Positions 1 through 8,229 of a DNA stretch of 64,000 bases are shown piece after piece. The stretch covers positions 1 to 64,000 of the forward strand of contig JANNSJ010000018.1 of assembly GCA_031402435.1 (NCBI GenBank), given 5' to 3'. Both the position numbers and the translations under genes were made by a program. Source of the DNA: UBA11986 sp031402435. Lineage in GTDB: Bacteria > Bacteroidota > Ignavibacteria > UBA10030 > UBA6906. Under the pieces are notes generated by a model, which saw only the letters and a list, made by a program, of their open reading frames with translations, ran no database searches and had not been told where the DNA came from. The first letter of the stretch is position 1, and each line of letters begins with the position of its first letter.

Positions 1-1
1 C

Positions 2-472
2 GTGGATTTCTTTGACCGGAATAGAACCGGGAGAACGAATACCGTACAGGCGATATTTAACCAACGTTGCATTTCATGTCACAATGGTGCGTCTCCTGCG
101 GGCGGGCTGAGTCTTGCAACCATAGCCTCGGATATGACTCCGGTTCCCTCCAACTCGAACATGAGCGGAACAACCTCGGTGTATGATACACTGACTACGG
201 CTGACAGATACAGGACGCGGACAAACGCGTTTACAGACTATGTTACCCAATCGGGTGCCCGCCGCAGTCCGCTGATGTGGGTGATGTATGGACGACAACT
301 CAACAATGCAAACAACACTGACTATCGCACGCTGACCTATGATCACACCCAACTCTGGGCACGGGATCAATTCAACAGTATAAATCCGTTCCTTCCGGCG
401 AACAGGGACCTGCTCACGTTGACAGAATGGATGGATGCCGGTGTGCAATATTCAAACACGATTTCACGATAG
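2..472 (+). CDS. C-terminal part of a c-type cytochrome-domain protein (5' end outside window)
   Basis: The reading frame is open from the left edge to the TAG at 470-472, so only the last part of the protein is visible. It carries one heme c motif, CISCH, at about residues 23-27 of the fragment, inside the context FNQRCISCHN. Cytochrome-c-type domains at the end of larger secreted proteins often look like this. The rest has no motif I recognise. The next gene starts 4 bases after the stop and encodes a TlpA-like thioredoxin, which fits a role close to extracytoplasmic redox or heme proteins. The true start and overall domain layout cannot be judged. Confidence 0.6.
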   Translation: MDFFDRNRTGRTNTVQAIFNQRCISCHNGASPAGGLSLATIASDMTPVPSNSNMSGTTSVYDTLTTADRYRTRTNAFTDYVTQSGARRSPLMWVMYGRQLNNANNTDYRTLTYDHTQLWARDQFNSINPFLPANRDLLTLTEWMDAGVQYSNTISR

Positions 473-476
473 GTTG

Positions 477-971
477 ATGATGCTCCGGATGCTGTTTAAC
501 GTGATGATTGCTGCTGCCTGCTGTGTTTCGACGGTGTACGCGTTGGGGCCGGAGATGATAGGGAAGCCGGCCCCTGCGTTCACTCTCAGGACCGTTGATG
601 GCTGTTCAGCGCTTTCGCTTGCCGATATGCGCGGGCAAGTGGTGATCATCGACTTTTGGGCGAGCTGGTGTGCCCCCTGCCAACGTTCGCTTCCGCAGCT
701 TGCTGCGCTGGAGTCAGGAAAAGCAGGCATAAGAATACTTGCAATCAATATTGATGATGATCGTGCGAACGCCGTTGAGTTTCTGAAGCGCAACCGGGTG
801 AAGTTGACATCGTTATTCGATGAGACGAAGAAGGTTGCCGACAGCTATGATGTCCCCGAGATGCCGTCTGCGCTCATCATTGACAAGAAGGGTGTTGTTC
901 GGTTTGTGCATGCCGGATACACAGAACGTGACATTGAAATCATGAAGAAAGAAGTCGAAGGACTTTTGTAA
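477..971 (+). CDS. TlpA/ResA-like extracytoplasmic thioredoxin
   Basis: A 164-residue protein with an N-terminal hydrophobic signal or anchor segment (about residues 4-22) and a thioredoxin fold. The active-site pair lies in WCAPC (Cys65, Cys68), preceded by the DFWASW strand and followed by the cis-Pro loop EMPSA, the pattern of the TlpA/ResA/DsbE family that reduces disulfides outside the cytoplasm, often in apocytochrome c or metal-centre assembly. I chose the ATG at 477, 4 bases after the preceding stop; the ATG at 480 is equally possible, and an earlier start at 435 would overlap the upstream gene. It forms a tight group with the DUF4266-like and DUF3570-like genes downstream. Confidence 0.85.
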   Translation: MMLRMLFNVMIAAACCVSTVYALGPEMIGKPAPAFTLRTVDGCSALSLADMRGQVVIIDFWASWCAPCQRSLPQLAALESGKAGIRILAINIDDDRANAVEFLKRNRVKLTSLFDETKKVADSYDVPEMPSALIIDKKGVVRFVHAGYTERDIEIMKKEVEGLL

Positions 972-983
972 GGGAAAACAAAC

Positions 984-1208
984 ATGAAGAATACTTTGTT
1001 CATTGTCGTTGCTCTCGTTCTCTTCTCCATTTGTGGCCTGGGGTGTGCGAGTGTTCGCGCATATGAAAGGGAAAAACTCGCAGACCCGATTATGGAACGA
1101 CAAAACCAGTTTGCGAAGCAGACTCTTGAGCAAAAGTTCTTCTCGACGCGCGAGGGAAGTATTGGCGGGGCGGGCGGGATCGGTGGCGGCTGCGGCTGTG
1201 CAAAGTAA
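984..1208 (+). CDS. Small DUF4266-like putative lipoprotein
   Basis: A 74-residue protein with a hydrophobic N-terminus (residues 4-20) followed by GLGCASVRAYEREKLADPIM, which matches my memory of the DUF4266 family, and a C-terminal Gly/Cys-rich tail ending GGGCGCAK. Cys21 could be lipidated, although residue -3 is Gly rather than the usual Leu. A purine-rich ribosome site (AGGGAAAA) precedes the ATG. In several Gram-negative genomes DUF4266, DUF3570 and a thioredoxin gene occur together, and the same trio is seen here. The molecular function is unknown; the conserved Cys tail suggests metal binding, which is inference. Confidence 0.7.
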   Translation: MKNTLFIVVALVLFSICGLGCASVRAYEREKLADPIMERQNQFAKQTLEQKFFSTREGSIGGAGGIGGGCGCAK

Positions 1209-1249
1209 GAAAGTACAATGGTCAATCATTGGACATTAGGAATATTGAC

Positions 1250-2389
1250 ATGCAACGATTGAAAAGGCCTGTATCGCTTCTGTTGCTTCCCGTGATGGTG
1301 TTCTTCACCGTTGCTCCTGCACTTGCCGGCGGCGACCAGATGGGGTTCTCGTCCTACTACTTTTCAGACAGTGGCGAGAACAGCGTCGTGACAACATCGT
1401 TCAATTTGGCAAAAAAGATTTTCCAACAGACTGCTCTTCTGATTGACATCGAGCTGGATCATGTCACCGTTCCTGCCGTAACAGCGGTGACGGGAGCGAC
1501 GAGGCCCCAGCGAAGGGTCAACGAGGCGTTTGAAAAAAGCAGGGGACAACTGATTGTCGGTGTTGAGCAGGGTCTCGGTCAGAGCACTACCATTGCCGCG
1601 AACGTGTACCGCAGTCAGGAACTCGACTATAGGTCTACAGCGCTCATTGGAACGCTTAGTCAGGAATTGAACGAGAAGAATACCACGATCACGGTTCGGG
1701 GACAATACAATGCGGACCTTGTTGGGAAGATCCTGACGAATGGTGATCTCGTCAACAACAAGAAGAAAGTCTATACAGCATCACTCAATATCTCCCAACT
1801 TTTGTCACCGACCACCGTGGCGGACCTGGGATACGACTTTGTTCATCTCAAGGGCTACCTCGGCGACCCGTATCGCCAGGTGCGGGTGACTGATGATAAC
1901 GGCGTGTTTGTCATGACCGATGAGTTCCACCCGTCCAAACGTACACGTCATGCCGTGTCGGGAAAAATCTCGCAGATGATTCCGACGATCAAAGCGTCAC
2001 TCATCGGCGGTTACAGGTACTATTTCGACAGCTGGAAGGTGAAGTCCCATACTGCCGATCTGAAGCTCAACAAGTATATCGTGAACGATTTGATTTTTGG
2101 TGTGAACTACCGCTACTACAGTCAGAGTGCGGCGTACTTCACCAAGGAAAAGTATGTCGGTCAGCAGTTCCTCGGTGCAGACTTACGAACAGCCGACTAT
2201 AAGCTGAAACAGTTTGGATCCAACAATTTTGGGTTCAGTCTTGAGTATTTGTTCCGTGGATTGGGAAAGCTGAACCCCGACCTGGAGTTCCTGCAGAATT
2301 CGTCAATCGAGATAATGTATTTTCGATATTTTAATGATCTGGAGTTCTCGGCGAATATTCTCCAGGCAAGTCTGAAGTTTTCAATCTAA
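1250..2389 (+). CDS. DUF3570-like outer-membrane beta-barrel protein
   Basis: A 379-residue protein with a signal peptide (residues 1-27, ending ALAG) and a mature part made of alternating aromatic/hydrophobic strands that ends in an aromatic-rich strand and a C-terminal Phe-Ser-Ile, as in outer-membrane barrels. The start region GGDQMGFSSYYFSDSGENSV and the repeated YRYY strands resemble DUF3570 proteins. I placed the start at the ATG at 1250 because the upstream TTG at 1229 adds residues before the signal peptide. It follows the DUF4266-like gene and the TlpA-like gene, a combination seen elsewhere. Cargo unknown; assignment rests on family resemblance and neighbours. Confidence 0.7.
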   Translation: MQRLKRPVSLLLLPVMVFFTVAPALAGGDQMGFSSYYFSDSGENSVVTTSFNLAKKIFQQTALLIDIELDHVTVPAVTAVTGATRPQRRVNEAFEKSRGQLIVGVEQGLGQSTTIAANVYRSQELDYRSTALIGTLSQELNEKNTTITVRGQYNADLVGKILTNGDLVNNKKKVYTASLNISQLLSPTTVADLGYDFVHLKGYLGDPYRQVRVTDDNGVFVMTDEFHPSKRTRHAVSGKISQMIPTIKASLIGGYRYYFDSWKVKSHTADLKLNKYIVNDLIFGVNYRYYSQSAAYFTKEKYVGQQFLGADLRTADYKLKQFGSNNFGFSLEYLFRGLGKLNPDLEFLQNSSIEIMYFRYFNDLEFSANILQASLKFSI

Positions 2390-2419
2390 TCCCCTGCAAG
2401 AATAACCGTGGAGGAAGTC

Positions 2420-4816
2420 ATGAAACAGTTCTTCGTGAAGTGGTCGGTTGTCAGCATGGTGTTGACGTTTGGCGCGCGTGCTGGCGAGCAGGGAACGTCC
2501 CCCGAAAAGTTGGGTGCACACTGGGCCCGTGTTTCCGACGGAGCGCAAATTGGATTCGTGCTGGATGAATTGAGGGGACTTGCGCGTGGGCGAGGAAGCG
2601 AGAGGATCGTGCGGAAACACGTGGCCCGGGATGTATTGACGACGTCGATACTGAAGGCTGCCGCGACATCGTCAACTCGGGCGGACAATGTGCAGGCTGA
2701 TATTTCTATTGAGGGCAACACTGCCCGTGTAGAAGCCGATGGGAGTATTCTTCGATTTGCGAAGAAGGATAACGCTTGGATATTGACTGCTGGTACTCTT
2801 TCCGTTATGCCGCAATCCGTTCCAGCAGGAGCGATTCAAGAGGGCGGCCCGTCTGCTGGCAAAACATTCATCGATGCGCCTGTGAGCAGTGAACACCGCA
2901 TCGACCGGCTTTCTCGCAATATAACCAGGGAGAAGCTCGACCGGGCACTCTTCAGCACACCGGACAAGACAGTCTCGTATTATTATGCTCATTATACAGA
3001 GAGAGCTCCGTTTGTGACCGCAACATATATCCAGTTTGTGACCGACCCATCCTGGGACCGGATCGTCTATGGCAACTTGAATCGTTGGATCAAACCGTAC
3101 AATGTGAATGGCCCTTCTGCCATCACTGTTGATCCCGACGGGAGAGTATTCGTCGGTGAGACGGGCGGCAAAAGGGTCATAGTCCTCAGGATCGTTGGTG
3201 AAGGAGCTGATGCAACATTGCAGCCCCAGTTTGTCATCAATGACATTCAGAGCCCGACCGACATTGCTCATTCTGACAATGGTACGCCGTTGAACATTGC
3301 GGATGATGTTCTGTATGTTGCCGATGCTTCACAGAACAAGATCTTCAAGTATGCCCTCGGTGCAACGTCTGCATCACGTGTGGCAACGTTCGAAGGATTT
3401 GACTCTCCGACAAGTATCATCGTAGGAAAGTGGAACGGAGCAAACAACGGGCTTGTATACGTGGTCGACCAGGTTGCGAAACGCGTCCGCGTCTATGACG
3501 ATCTCGGCACAGAGCTCTCGTTGATCAAAGAGATACGCGGAACCTACTTCCAGTATTTCAAATCTCTGAAGGCTGATCATTTCGGCAACATTTATGTTGT
3601 GGATAATGTCAACTCGCAGATCTTCAAATACACATCGGGACTGGAATTGCTGGACACGCACGGCAGCGATGATACATTTGCAGCGGTCGGCAATATTGAT
3701 ATTCCGTTTGGCAAGATTGTCGTGGATGGACAAGGTACCTACTGGGCCGGCTTCGATCAGATGTTTGCGGTGGAACGATGGGCCGACAACAGTGGAGCGC
3801 AGCGTCGCGTACTCGGGTTGAGTGTGAAGAGTATCAACTTCTCGGCGGACAACGATGTAAGTGCAATTCGGAACAACTTCACGCTCACTGATTTCGGGCG
3901 TGTCAATGTGCGCATTTACAATGACGCCGGTCAGATTATTCGCACATTGGACAACACGTGGATGGTATCAGGACAGAAAGAGATTGTGTGGGATCGTCGT
4001 ACGGATGCAGGAGTCCAGGTTCCTCCCGGTCCGTATCGCTACGAGGTGACTGCAGTGCAGACGTACCGTGATGAGCCCGTGATATCGCAGACGCAGTTCT
4101 CGCTCCCCATGTACTATCATGAGGACTGCGGCAGCGCCAATCCGGCAGACGATGCGCACCTTGTGTTGGGGAGCTCCGTCCGGTGGGGCACTGCACCATC
4201 GCAAACGGCCAACGAGGGCCCGTCGTCTGTCCGTTATAAGTTCACGGGGCTGAACCCGGCAAGCGAGTATATGGTTGCAGCCGAGTACGTCGCACGCGAT
4301 AACGCGGCGCGTCTCCAGGACATGACCGTGAACGGTACGCGCCTGCACGATCCGGTGGCCGTTTCAACGACACCGACACAGGTTGAGTATATCAAGCTTC
4401 CGAAGGATTCGTATGCGGGTGGAGAGGTGATTATCAGTGTGAACGCGAAGGGTGAAGGTACCGCAAGCGTCTCGCAACTGTGGATAAAGGAAACGGGCAA
4501 AGGCTTCAGTGCACAACAGATCGAGAACCTGATTCCGTCTGCTTATCGGCTCGATCAGAATTATCCGAACCCGTTCAACCCCAGCACGACGATCCGCTAC
4601 GCCATCCCGAACGATGGCCCCGTCACGCTGAAGGTATATGATATCACCGGTCGTGAGGTGGTCACACTCGTGAACGAACAAAAAAGCGCAGGCACGTATG
4701 AGACACGGTTCGATGCGAACAATGCATCCGGCAGGGCCCTTGCGTCAGGCGTGTACTTCTATCAGATCAAGGTGGGTGGATTCTCGGAAACGAAGAAACT
4801 CGTGTTGCTAAAGTAA
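2420..4816 (+). CDS. Secreted beta-propeller protein with type IX-like C-terminal sorting domain
   Basis: A 798-residue exported protein. The ATG at 2420 is preceded by GGAGG at 2410-2414 and opens a short signal peptide ending near AGEQG. Residues about 225-455 hold NHL-like blades (for example VDPDGRVFVGE, DHFGNIYVVD, VDGQGTYWAG), predicting a six-bladed propeller. Residues about 487-547 resemble a FlgD-type Ig domain (VRIYNDAGQIIRTL). The last 90 residues begin with LDQNYPNPFNPSTTIRY and end FSETKKLVLLK, the C-terminal signal that Bacteroidota/Ignavibacteria use for type IX secretion and surface anchoring. No catalytic motif is visible; a binding or scaffold role at the cell surface is plausible. 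A hairpin follows the gene. Confidence 0.8.
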   Translation: MKQFFVKWSVVSMVLTFGARAGEQGTSPEKLGAHWARVSDGAQIGFVLDELRGLARGRGSERIVRKHVARDVLTTSILKAAATSSTRADNVQADISIEGNTARVEADGSILRFAKKDNAWILTAGTLSVMPQSVPAGAIQEGGPSAGKTFIDAPVSSEHRIDRLSRNITREKLDRALFSTPDKTVSYYYAHYTERAPFVTATYIQFVTDPSWDRIVYGNLNRWIKPYNVNGPSAITVDPDGRVFVGETGGKRVIVLRIVGEGADATLQPQFVINDIQSPTDIAHSDNGTPLNIADDVLYVADASQNKIFKYALGATSASRVATFEGFDSPTSIIVGKWNGANNGLVYVVDQVAKRVRVYDDLGTELSLIKEIRGTYFQYFKSLKADHFGNIYVVDNVNSQIFKYTSGLELLDTHGSDDTFAAVGNIDIPFGKIVVDGQGTYWAGFDQMFAVERWADNSGAQRRVLGLSVKSINFSADNDVSAIRNNFTLTDFGRVNVRIYNDAGQIIRTLDNTWMVSGQKEIVWDRRTDAGVQVPPGPYRYEVTAVQTYRDEPVISQTQFSLPMYYHEDCGSANPADDAHLVLGSSVRWGTAPSQTANEGPSSVRYKFTGLNPASEYMVAAEYVARDNAARLQDMTVNGTRLHDPVAVSTTPTQVEYIKLPKDSYAGGEVIISVNAKGEGTASVSQLWIKETGKGFSAQQIENLIPSAYRLDQNYPNPFNPSTTIRYAIPNDGPVTLKVYDITGREVVTLVNEQKSAGTYETRFDANNASGRALASGVYFYQIKVGGFSETKKLVLLK

Positions 4817-5144
4817 TAGCATTGTCATTTTGAGTATCGCCTCTGTGCGGGCCCAGGAGTCTGAACAAGGTGAGTAGGAGTACACATTCGTCCCACGTGC
4901 ATACACATGTGGGACGAGCGTTTTCTCGCAACGCTATTCGGGGGCAGGTCGTGAAAGAGGATACACATCAACCGTACCATAAATATGGGATTGGGTCTTC
5001 TCGGACAATAGGGTATGCCTTGTTGAAAGTGGATTGCCGAATCAAAGAGGGAATAGTTGTTAGCGATGACGGTGTGTTGAACTATTCAACATTGCACAAG
5101 TGTGTGGAACTCACTAGCTTTCACTTTATTTTCTGCTGAGGGCC
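4817..5144 (+). other. 328-base gene-free stretch before the cytochrome locus
   Basis: The stretch holds the terminator-like hairpin at 4889-4920 and otherwise shows no convincing gene. An 89-codon open frame (4870-5139) spans it but overlaps the hairpin, lacks a ribosome site and has a composition unlike the neighbours. The leader of the cytochrome locus must lie in its right half; I found no sigma-54 type element there and no clear sigma-70 box. Confidence 0.5.
4889..4925 (+). terminator. Rho-independent terminator-like hairpin
   Basis: Bases 4889-4899 (CGTCCCACGTG) pair with 4906-4916 (CATGTGGGACG), giving an 11-bp stem with one G-U pair and a 6-base loop, followed by AGCGTTTTCTC. The position about 75 bases after the stop of the secreted propeller gene fits a transcription end; the T-run is short, so efficiency is uncertain. 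Confidence 0.6.
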
Positions 5145-6005
5145 ATGGCACATAAGATCTTCATTCTTTTTCTTGTATTCACGAGTGTTACAGCCGTGTT
5201 TGCCGTTGCGTTGCATGGCTTTGCATTCTACATGACGCCAACGCATGAGCGTCCCTTCCGTGAGGATTATATTCAGATGAAGCCGTCGTCGAACTATAGT
5301 CATGGCCTCGGTATTCTCGGCGCATCGATGATCATCATCGGTGTGTCAACATATTCCACACGCAAGCGCACCCGTGCGCTCTGGAATCTCGGCAAGCTGT
5401 CACGCTGGCTTGAGTTCCATATCTTCCTCTGTTTGCTTGGCCCTGTTCTCGTGATCTTTCACACCACATTCAAAGCAGGGGGCGTTGCGGCTATCAGCCT
5501 GTGGACAATGATCTCAGTTGCGTCCAGCGGTATCATCGGTCGTTTCTTGTATTCCCAGATTCCTAAAAACATTCAGGGCAACGAGCTCACGGCCGGGCAA
5601 ATCACCGCCGAGCTTGATCGCTTATCGTCGAAGCTCTCATCAAGTGCAATTGGCCAACGGTTGACGAAAACCATCTATCAGAGCTTCGAGACTCTTCAAA
5701 AACCTCAGAGTATCCTGGAGGCAATTCAAGCATTCATGAAGCTTGCATCTCTGCGTTGGAACATACGCAAGTCAGTCCATCACTTAGTAACTGCAAATGT
5801 TCACTCGAAGGGAACTGCAAAAGAAATGGAGAAAACAGCGACTGCGTTTGCGGCTCTTATTCAAAAGTCGCTTGTCTTGAACCAGGCCGGGAAGCTTTTC
5901 TATTACTGGCATGCGATTCACCTTCCATTTTCAGCAATCATGTTCATAACCCTTGCGGCTCACATTGTCGTCACTGTTGTGTTGGGGTACAGATGGATTT
6001 TTTGA
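5145..6005 (+). CDS. Integral membrane protein, probable diheme cytochrome b (quinol-side partner of multiheme cytochromes)
   Basis: A 286-residue protein with about five membrane segments (roughly residues 4-28, 53-70, 91-108, 115-134 and 253-282) and a polar cytoplasmic or periplasmic stretch of about 110 residues between the fourth and fifth. His92 and His106 lie 14 apart on one helix and His259 and His273 lie 14 apart on the last helix. This double H-x13-H arrangement is the heme-ligation pattern of diheme b cytochromes that move electrons through the membrane. I do not recognise a named family. It overlaps a TPR gene and leads into three multiheme cytochrome genes, so quinol oxidation feeding those cytochromes is the natural role. 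This is inference from motif and context. Confidence 0.55.
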   Translation: MAHKIFILFLVFTSVTAVFAVALHGFAFYMTPTHERPFREDYIQMKPSSNYSHGLGILGASMIIIGVSTYSTRKRTRALWNLGKLSRWLEFHIFLCLLGPVLVIFHTTFKAGGVAAISLWTMISVASSGIIGRFLYSQIPKNIQGNELTAGQITAELDRLSSKLSSSAIGQRLTKTIYQSFETLQKPQSILEAIQAFMKLASLRWNIRKSVHHLVTANVHSKGTAKEMEKTATAFAALIQKSLVLNQAGKLFYYWHAIHLPFSAIMFITLAAHIVVTVVLGYRWIF

Positions 6006-6592
6006 AGAAACTCAGCCTGAGTACAAAGGTCATTGGATCAGTGGCAATTCTCCTTGCCACCGGGCTAACCGTTGTCGCCATACAATGGGAGTCTGAAATC
6101 AAATCGCCGAGAGCAGCTGCCATTTCTCCGGTTGCGCCCGAGCCTTCGAAGGAGAATGTGGGGAAGCAGGTACAGCAGAGGATCGAGCATCTGAAGAAAG
6201 TGGTAGCGAAAAACCCCCTGGAGTGGAACACGGCCTTTGAGCTTGCGAGAATGTTGCAGGATGGACATGATCTTCCGGGGGCACTAAGCTATTATGAGGT
6301 TGGGTTGAAATCCAATCCGAAGAATGTCGAAGGTCGCGTGGATTACTCCCTGTGTCTGTATCAATCAGGGAAGGAACAAGAATCGTTCAAGCAGAATAGG
6401 ATGGTCTTGCTGCAAGACGAATCGAATGCCCACGCTCTCTATAATCTTGGAGCTATTTATGGCAACAGGGGGTTGAGCGATTCTGCGACATACTATTGGG
6501 GAAAACTGATCACGGCCCATCCGCGGGATGATCTCTCCAGGAAAGCAAAAGAGAACCTGAAACAACTTGGTGGACCGAAAAAGATACAGTAA
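5993..6592 (+). CDS. Membrane-anchored TPR protein
   Basis: A 199-residue protein with one N-terminal transmembrane segment (residues about 12-30) and TPR repeats from about residue 60 to 190; recognisable repeat cores are NTAFELARMLQDGHDLPGAL, NVEGRVDYSLCLYQSGK and AHALYNLGAIYGNRGLSDSA. The ATG at 5993 overlaps the end of the upstream membrane gene by 13 bases, suggesting translational coupling. TPR proteins near multiheme cytochromes commonly act in complex assembly or heme-lyase steps; here it could organise the membrane cytochrome b with the periplasmic cytochromes. No enzyme motif is present. Confidence 0.75.
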   Translation: MDFLKKLSLSTKVIGSVAILLATGLTVVAIQWESEIKSPRAAAISPVAPEPSKENVGKQVQQRIEHLKKVVAKNPLEWNTAFELARMLQDGHDLPGALSYYEVGLKSNPKNVEGRVDYSLCLYQSGKEQESFKQNRMVLLQDESNAHALYNLGAIYGNRGLSDSATYYWGKLITAHPRDDLSRKAKENLKQLGGPKKIQ

Positions 6593-6612
6593 AGGAATAT
6601 GATCGGATACCG

Positions 6613-8229
6613 ATGCGTAAGATTCTATTGTTCGTTGTTGCAAGCCATGTAAGCGTTGCACTCGCACAGTTTTCCCCCGGTGATTTGACTCGTGCGCATG
6701 AAGAATTTGAAGGGATGAGTCACTGTGCAGATTGCCATGAAGTCGGGAAGGAAATCAGCGGCATGAAGTGCTTGACGTGTCATACAGAGATCAAGAAGGG
6801 ACTTGATCTGAAACGCGGGTATCACTTTGTTGTCTCGGCGAACAACTGCGTTTCCTGTCACAAGGACCACCTTGGAAAGGACGCCAGGATTACCATCGTC
6901 GACCGGACACGTTTTGATCACACAAAAACCGGTTTTCCGTTGACTGGTAAACATGCAGCAAAAGCCTGCGATGATTGCCATACTACGAAGTTCATTCGAA
7001 ATCCTGAAATAGCCAAGAAACCGAGGAAGACCTCTCTCGGGTTGAATGCTGCATGCATTTCCTGCCATGAAGACAAACATCGCGGTTTGCTCGGCACGGA
7101 TTGCAATTCCTGTCATACTACATCGGCATGGAAGCCAGCCTCGAATTTCGACCACTCCAAAACCAAGTTCGCACTCGTTGGGAAGCATCGGGATCTTGCA
7201 TGTAACAAGTGCCACACGGAATCAACAGTGGAAAGCGAATCCAGGAGGTCGATTCTCGGGACCAAGAGTTTTTCCGACTGCACCCCCTGTCATAAATCTG
7301 CACACACGGCGAAGTTTGCCTCACAAACCTGTACCTCGTGCCATGTACCAACCGGATGGCGTGAGGTGCGCGAGCGACAATTCAATCATGATGTAACAAA
7401 CTTTAAACTCCGCGGGAAGCACGCGGCGGTGAAATGTCAGCAATGCCATAAGGTGGATGCAGCCAGAGGGCAAACCAAACTGTTGAAATTACCACACGAC
7501 AGGTGTACTGACTGCCACGAAGATCATCACCGGGGAGAGTTCCGCGAGAAATACAGCAATGATTGCTCGAAGTGCCACAACGAGGACGGCTTTCACCCCT
7601 CTACATTTACGCTTGTGCGACATGAGACTTCGCGATTTTCACTCAAGGGGGCGCACACAGCGATACCATGTGGACGATGCCACAACCCTTCCGGCAATGA
7701 TCGGTCGCTATTTCATTTCTCTTCGTTAAAGTGCGAGTCCTGCCACAAGGATCAGCACGGTGGACAATTTAAGATCATGATGGGCGAGGTTGGTTGCGCG
7801 AAATGTCACTCATCCGGTGATTGGAAATCAATAACGTTTGATCACTCAAAGACGTCGTTTTCCCTGGTCGGCAAGCATGCTTCCACTTCGTGCTCGGGGT
7901 GTCACAAACCTGTGGGCAAAACCTCGGTGATACAATACAAGGGAGTGGCGACGAACTGTGCATCATGTCATGAAGAACCCCATGCAAAGCAGTTTGCTGT
8001 CCTGGGTACGACCAACTGTACTCCTTGCCACACGACGATTGCGTGGACTTCACTCGTGTTCGACCACGAAAAACAAAGCGCGTTCGCATTGACAGGGGCA
8101 CACAAGAAAGTTCCGTGTCAGGCATGTCATAAACAGGAACGCATGGGTGGTAAGGTGGTGGTCCGATTCAAACCGCTCTCTACAAAATGCGAGTCGTGTC
8201 ATGCGAAAAAGGAGATGAAGAATGGCTAG
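6613..8229 (+). CDS. Multiheme cytochrome c, 20 CXXCH motifs
   Basis: A 538-residue exported protein with a short signal peptide ending at ALAQF. I count 20 CXXCH heme-binding motifs, from CADCH near residue 38 to CESCH near the C-terminus. Between them, His residues recur in phrases such as FDHSKTxFxLxGKHA, which can supply distal ligands to make bis-His hemes. The spacing resembles the cytochrome c3/doubled-CXXCH families rather than the decaheme MtrA type. It overlaps the next cytochrome gene by 8 bases. A periplasmic electron carrier between the membrane cytochrome b and the two larger paralogues is the simplest reading; a position in an outer-membrane conduit is also possible. Confidence 0.9.
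   Translation: MRKILLFVVASHVSVALAQFSPGDLTRAHEEFEGMSHCADCHEVGKEISGMKCLTCHTEIKKGLDLKRGYHFVVSANNCVSCHKDHLGKDARITIVDRTRFDHTKTGFPLTGKHAAKACDDCHTTKFIRNPEIAKKPRKTSLGLNAACISCHEDKHRGLLGTDCNSCHTTSAWKPASNFDHSKTKFALVGKHRDLACNKCHTESTVESESRRSILGTKSFSDCTPCHKSAHTAKFASQTCTSCHVPTGWREVRERQFNHDVTNFKLRGKHAAVKCQQCHKVDAARGQTKLLKLPHDRCTDCHEDHHRGEFREKYSNDCSKCHNEDGFHPSTFTLVRHETSRFSLKGAHTAIPCGRCHNPSGNDRSLFHFSSLKCESCHKDQHGGQFKIMMGEVGCAKCHSSGDWKSITFDHSKTSFSLVGKHASTSCSGCHKPVGKTSVIQYKGVATNCASCHEEPHAKQFAVLGTTNCTPCHTTIAWTSLVFDHEKQSAFALTGAHKKVPCQACHKQERMGGKVVVRFKPLSTKCESCHAKKEMKNG

Noticed and set aside
4870..5139. 89-codon open frame in the gap before the cytochrome locus
   Set aside because: It runs through the terminator-like hairpin, has no ribosome site, and its predicted protein has no signal, domain or sensible composition.
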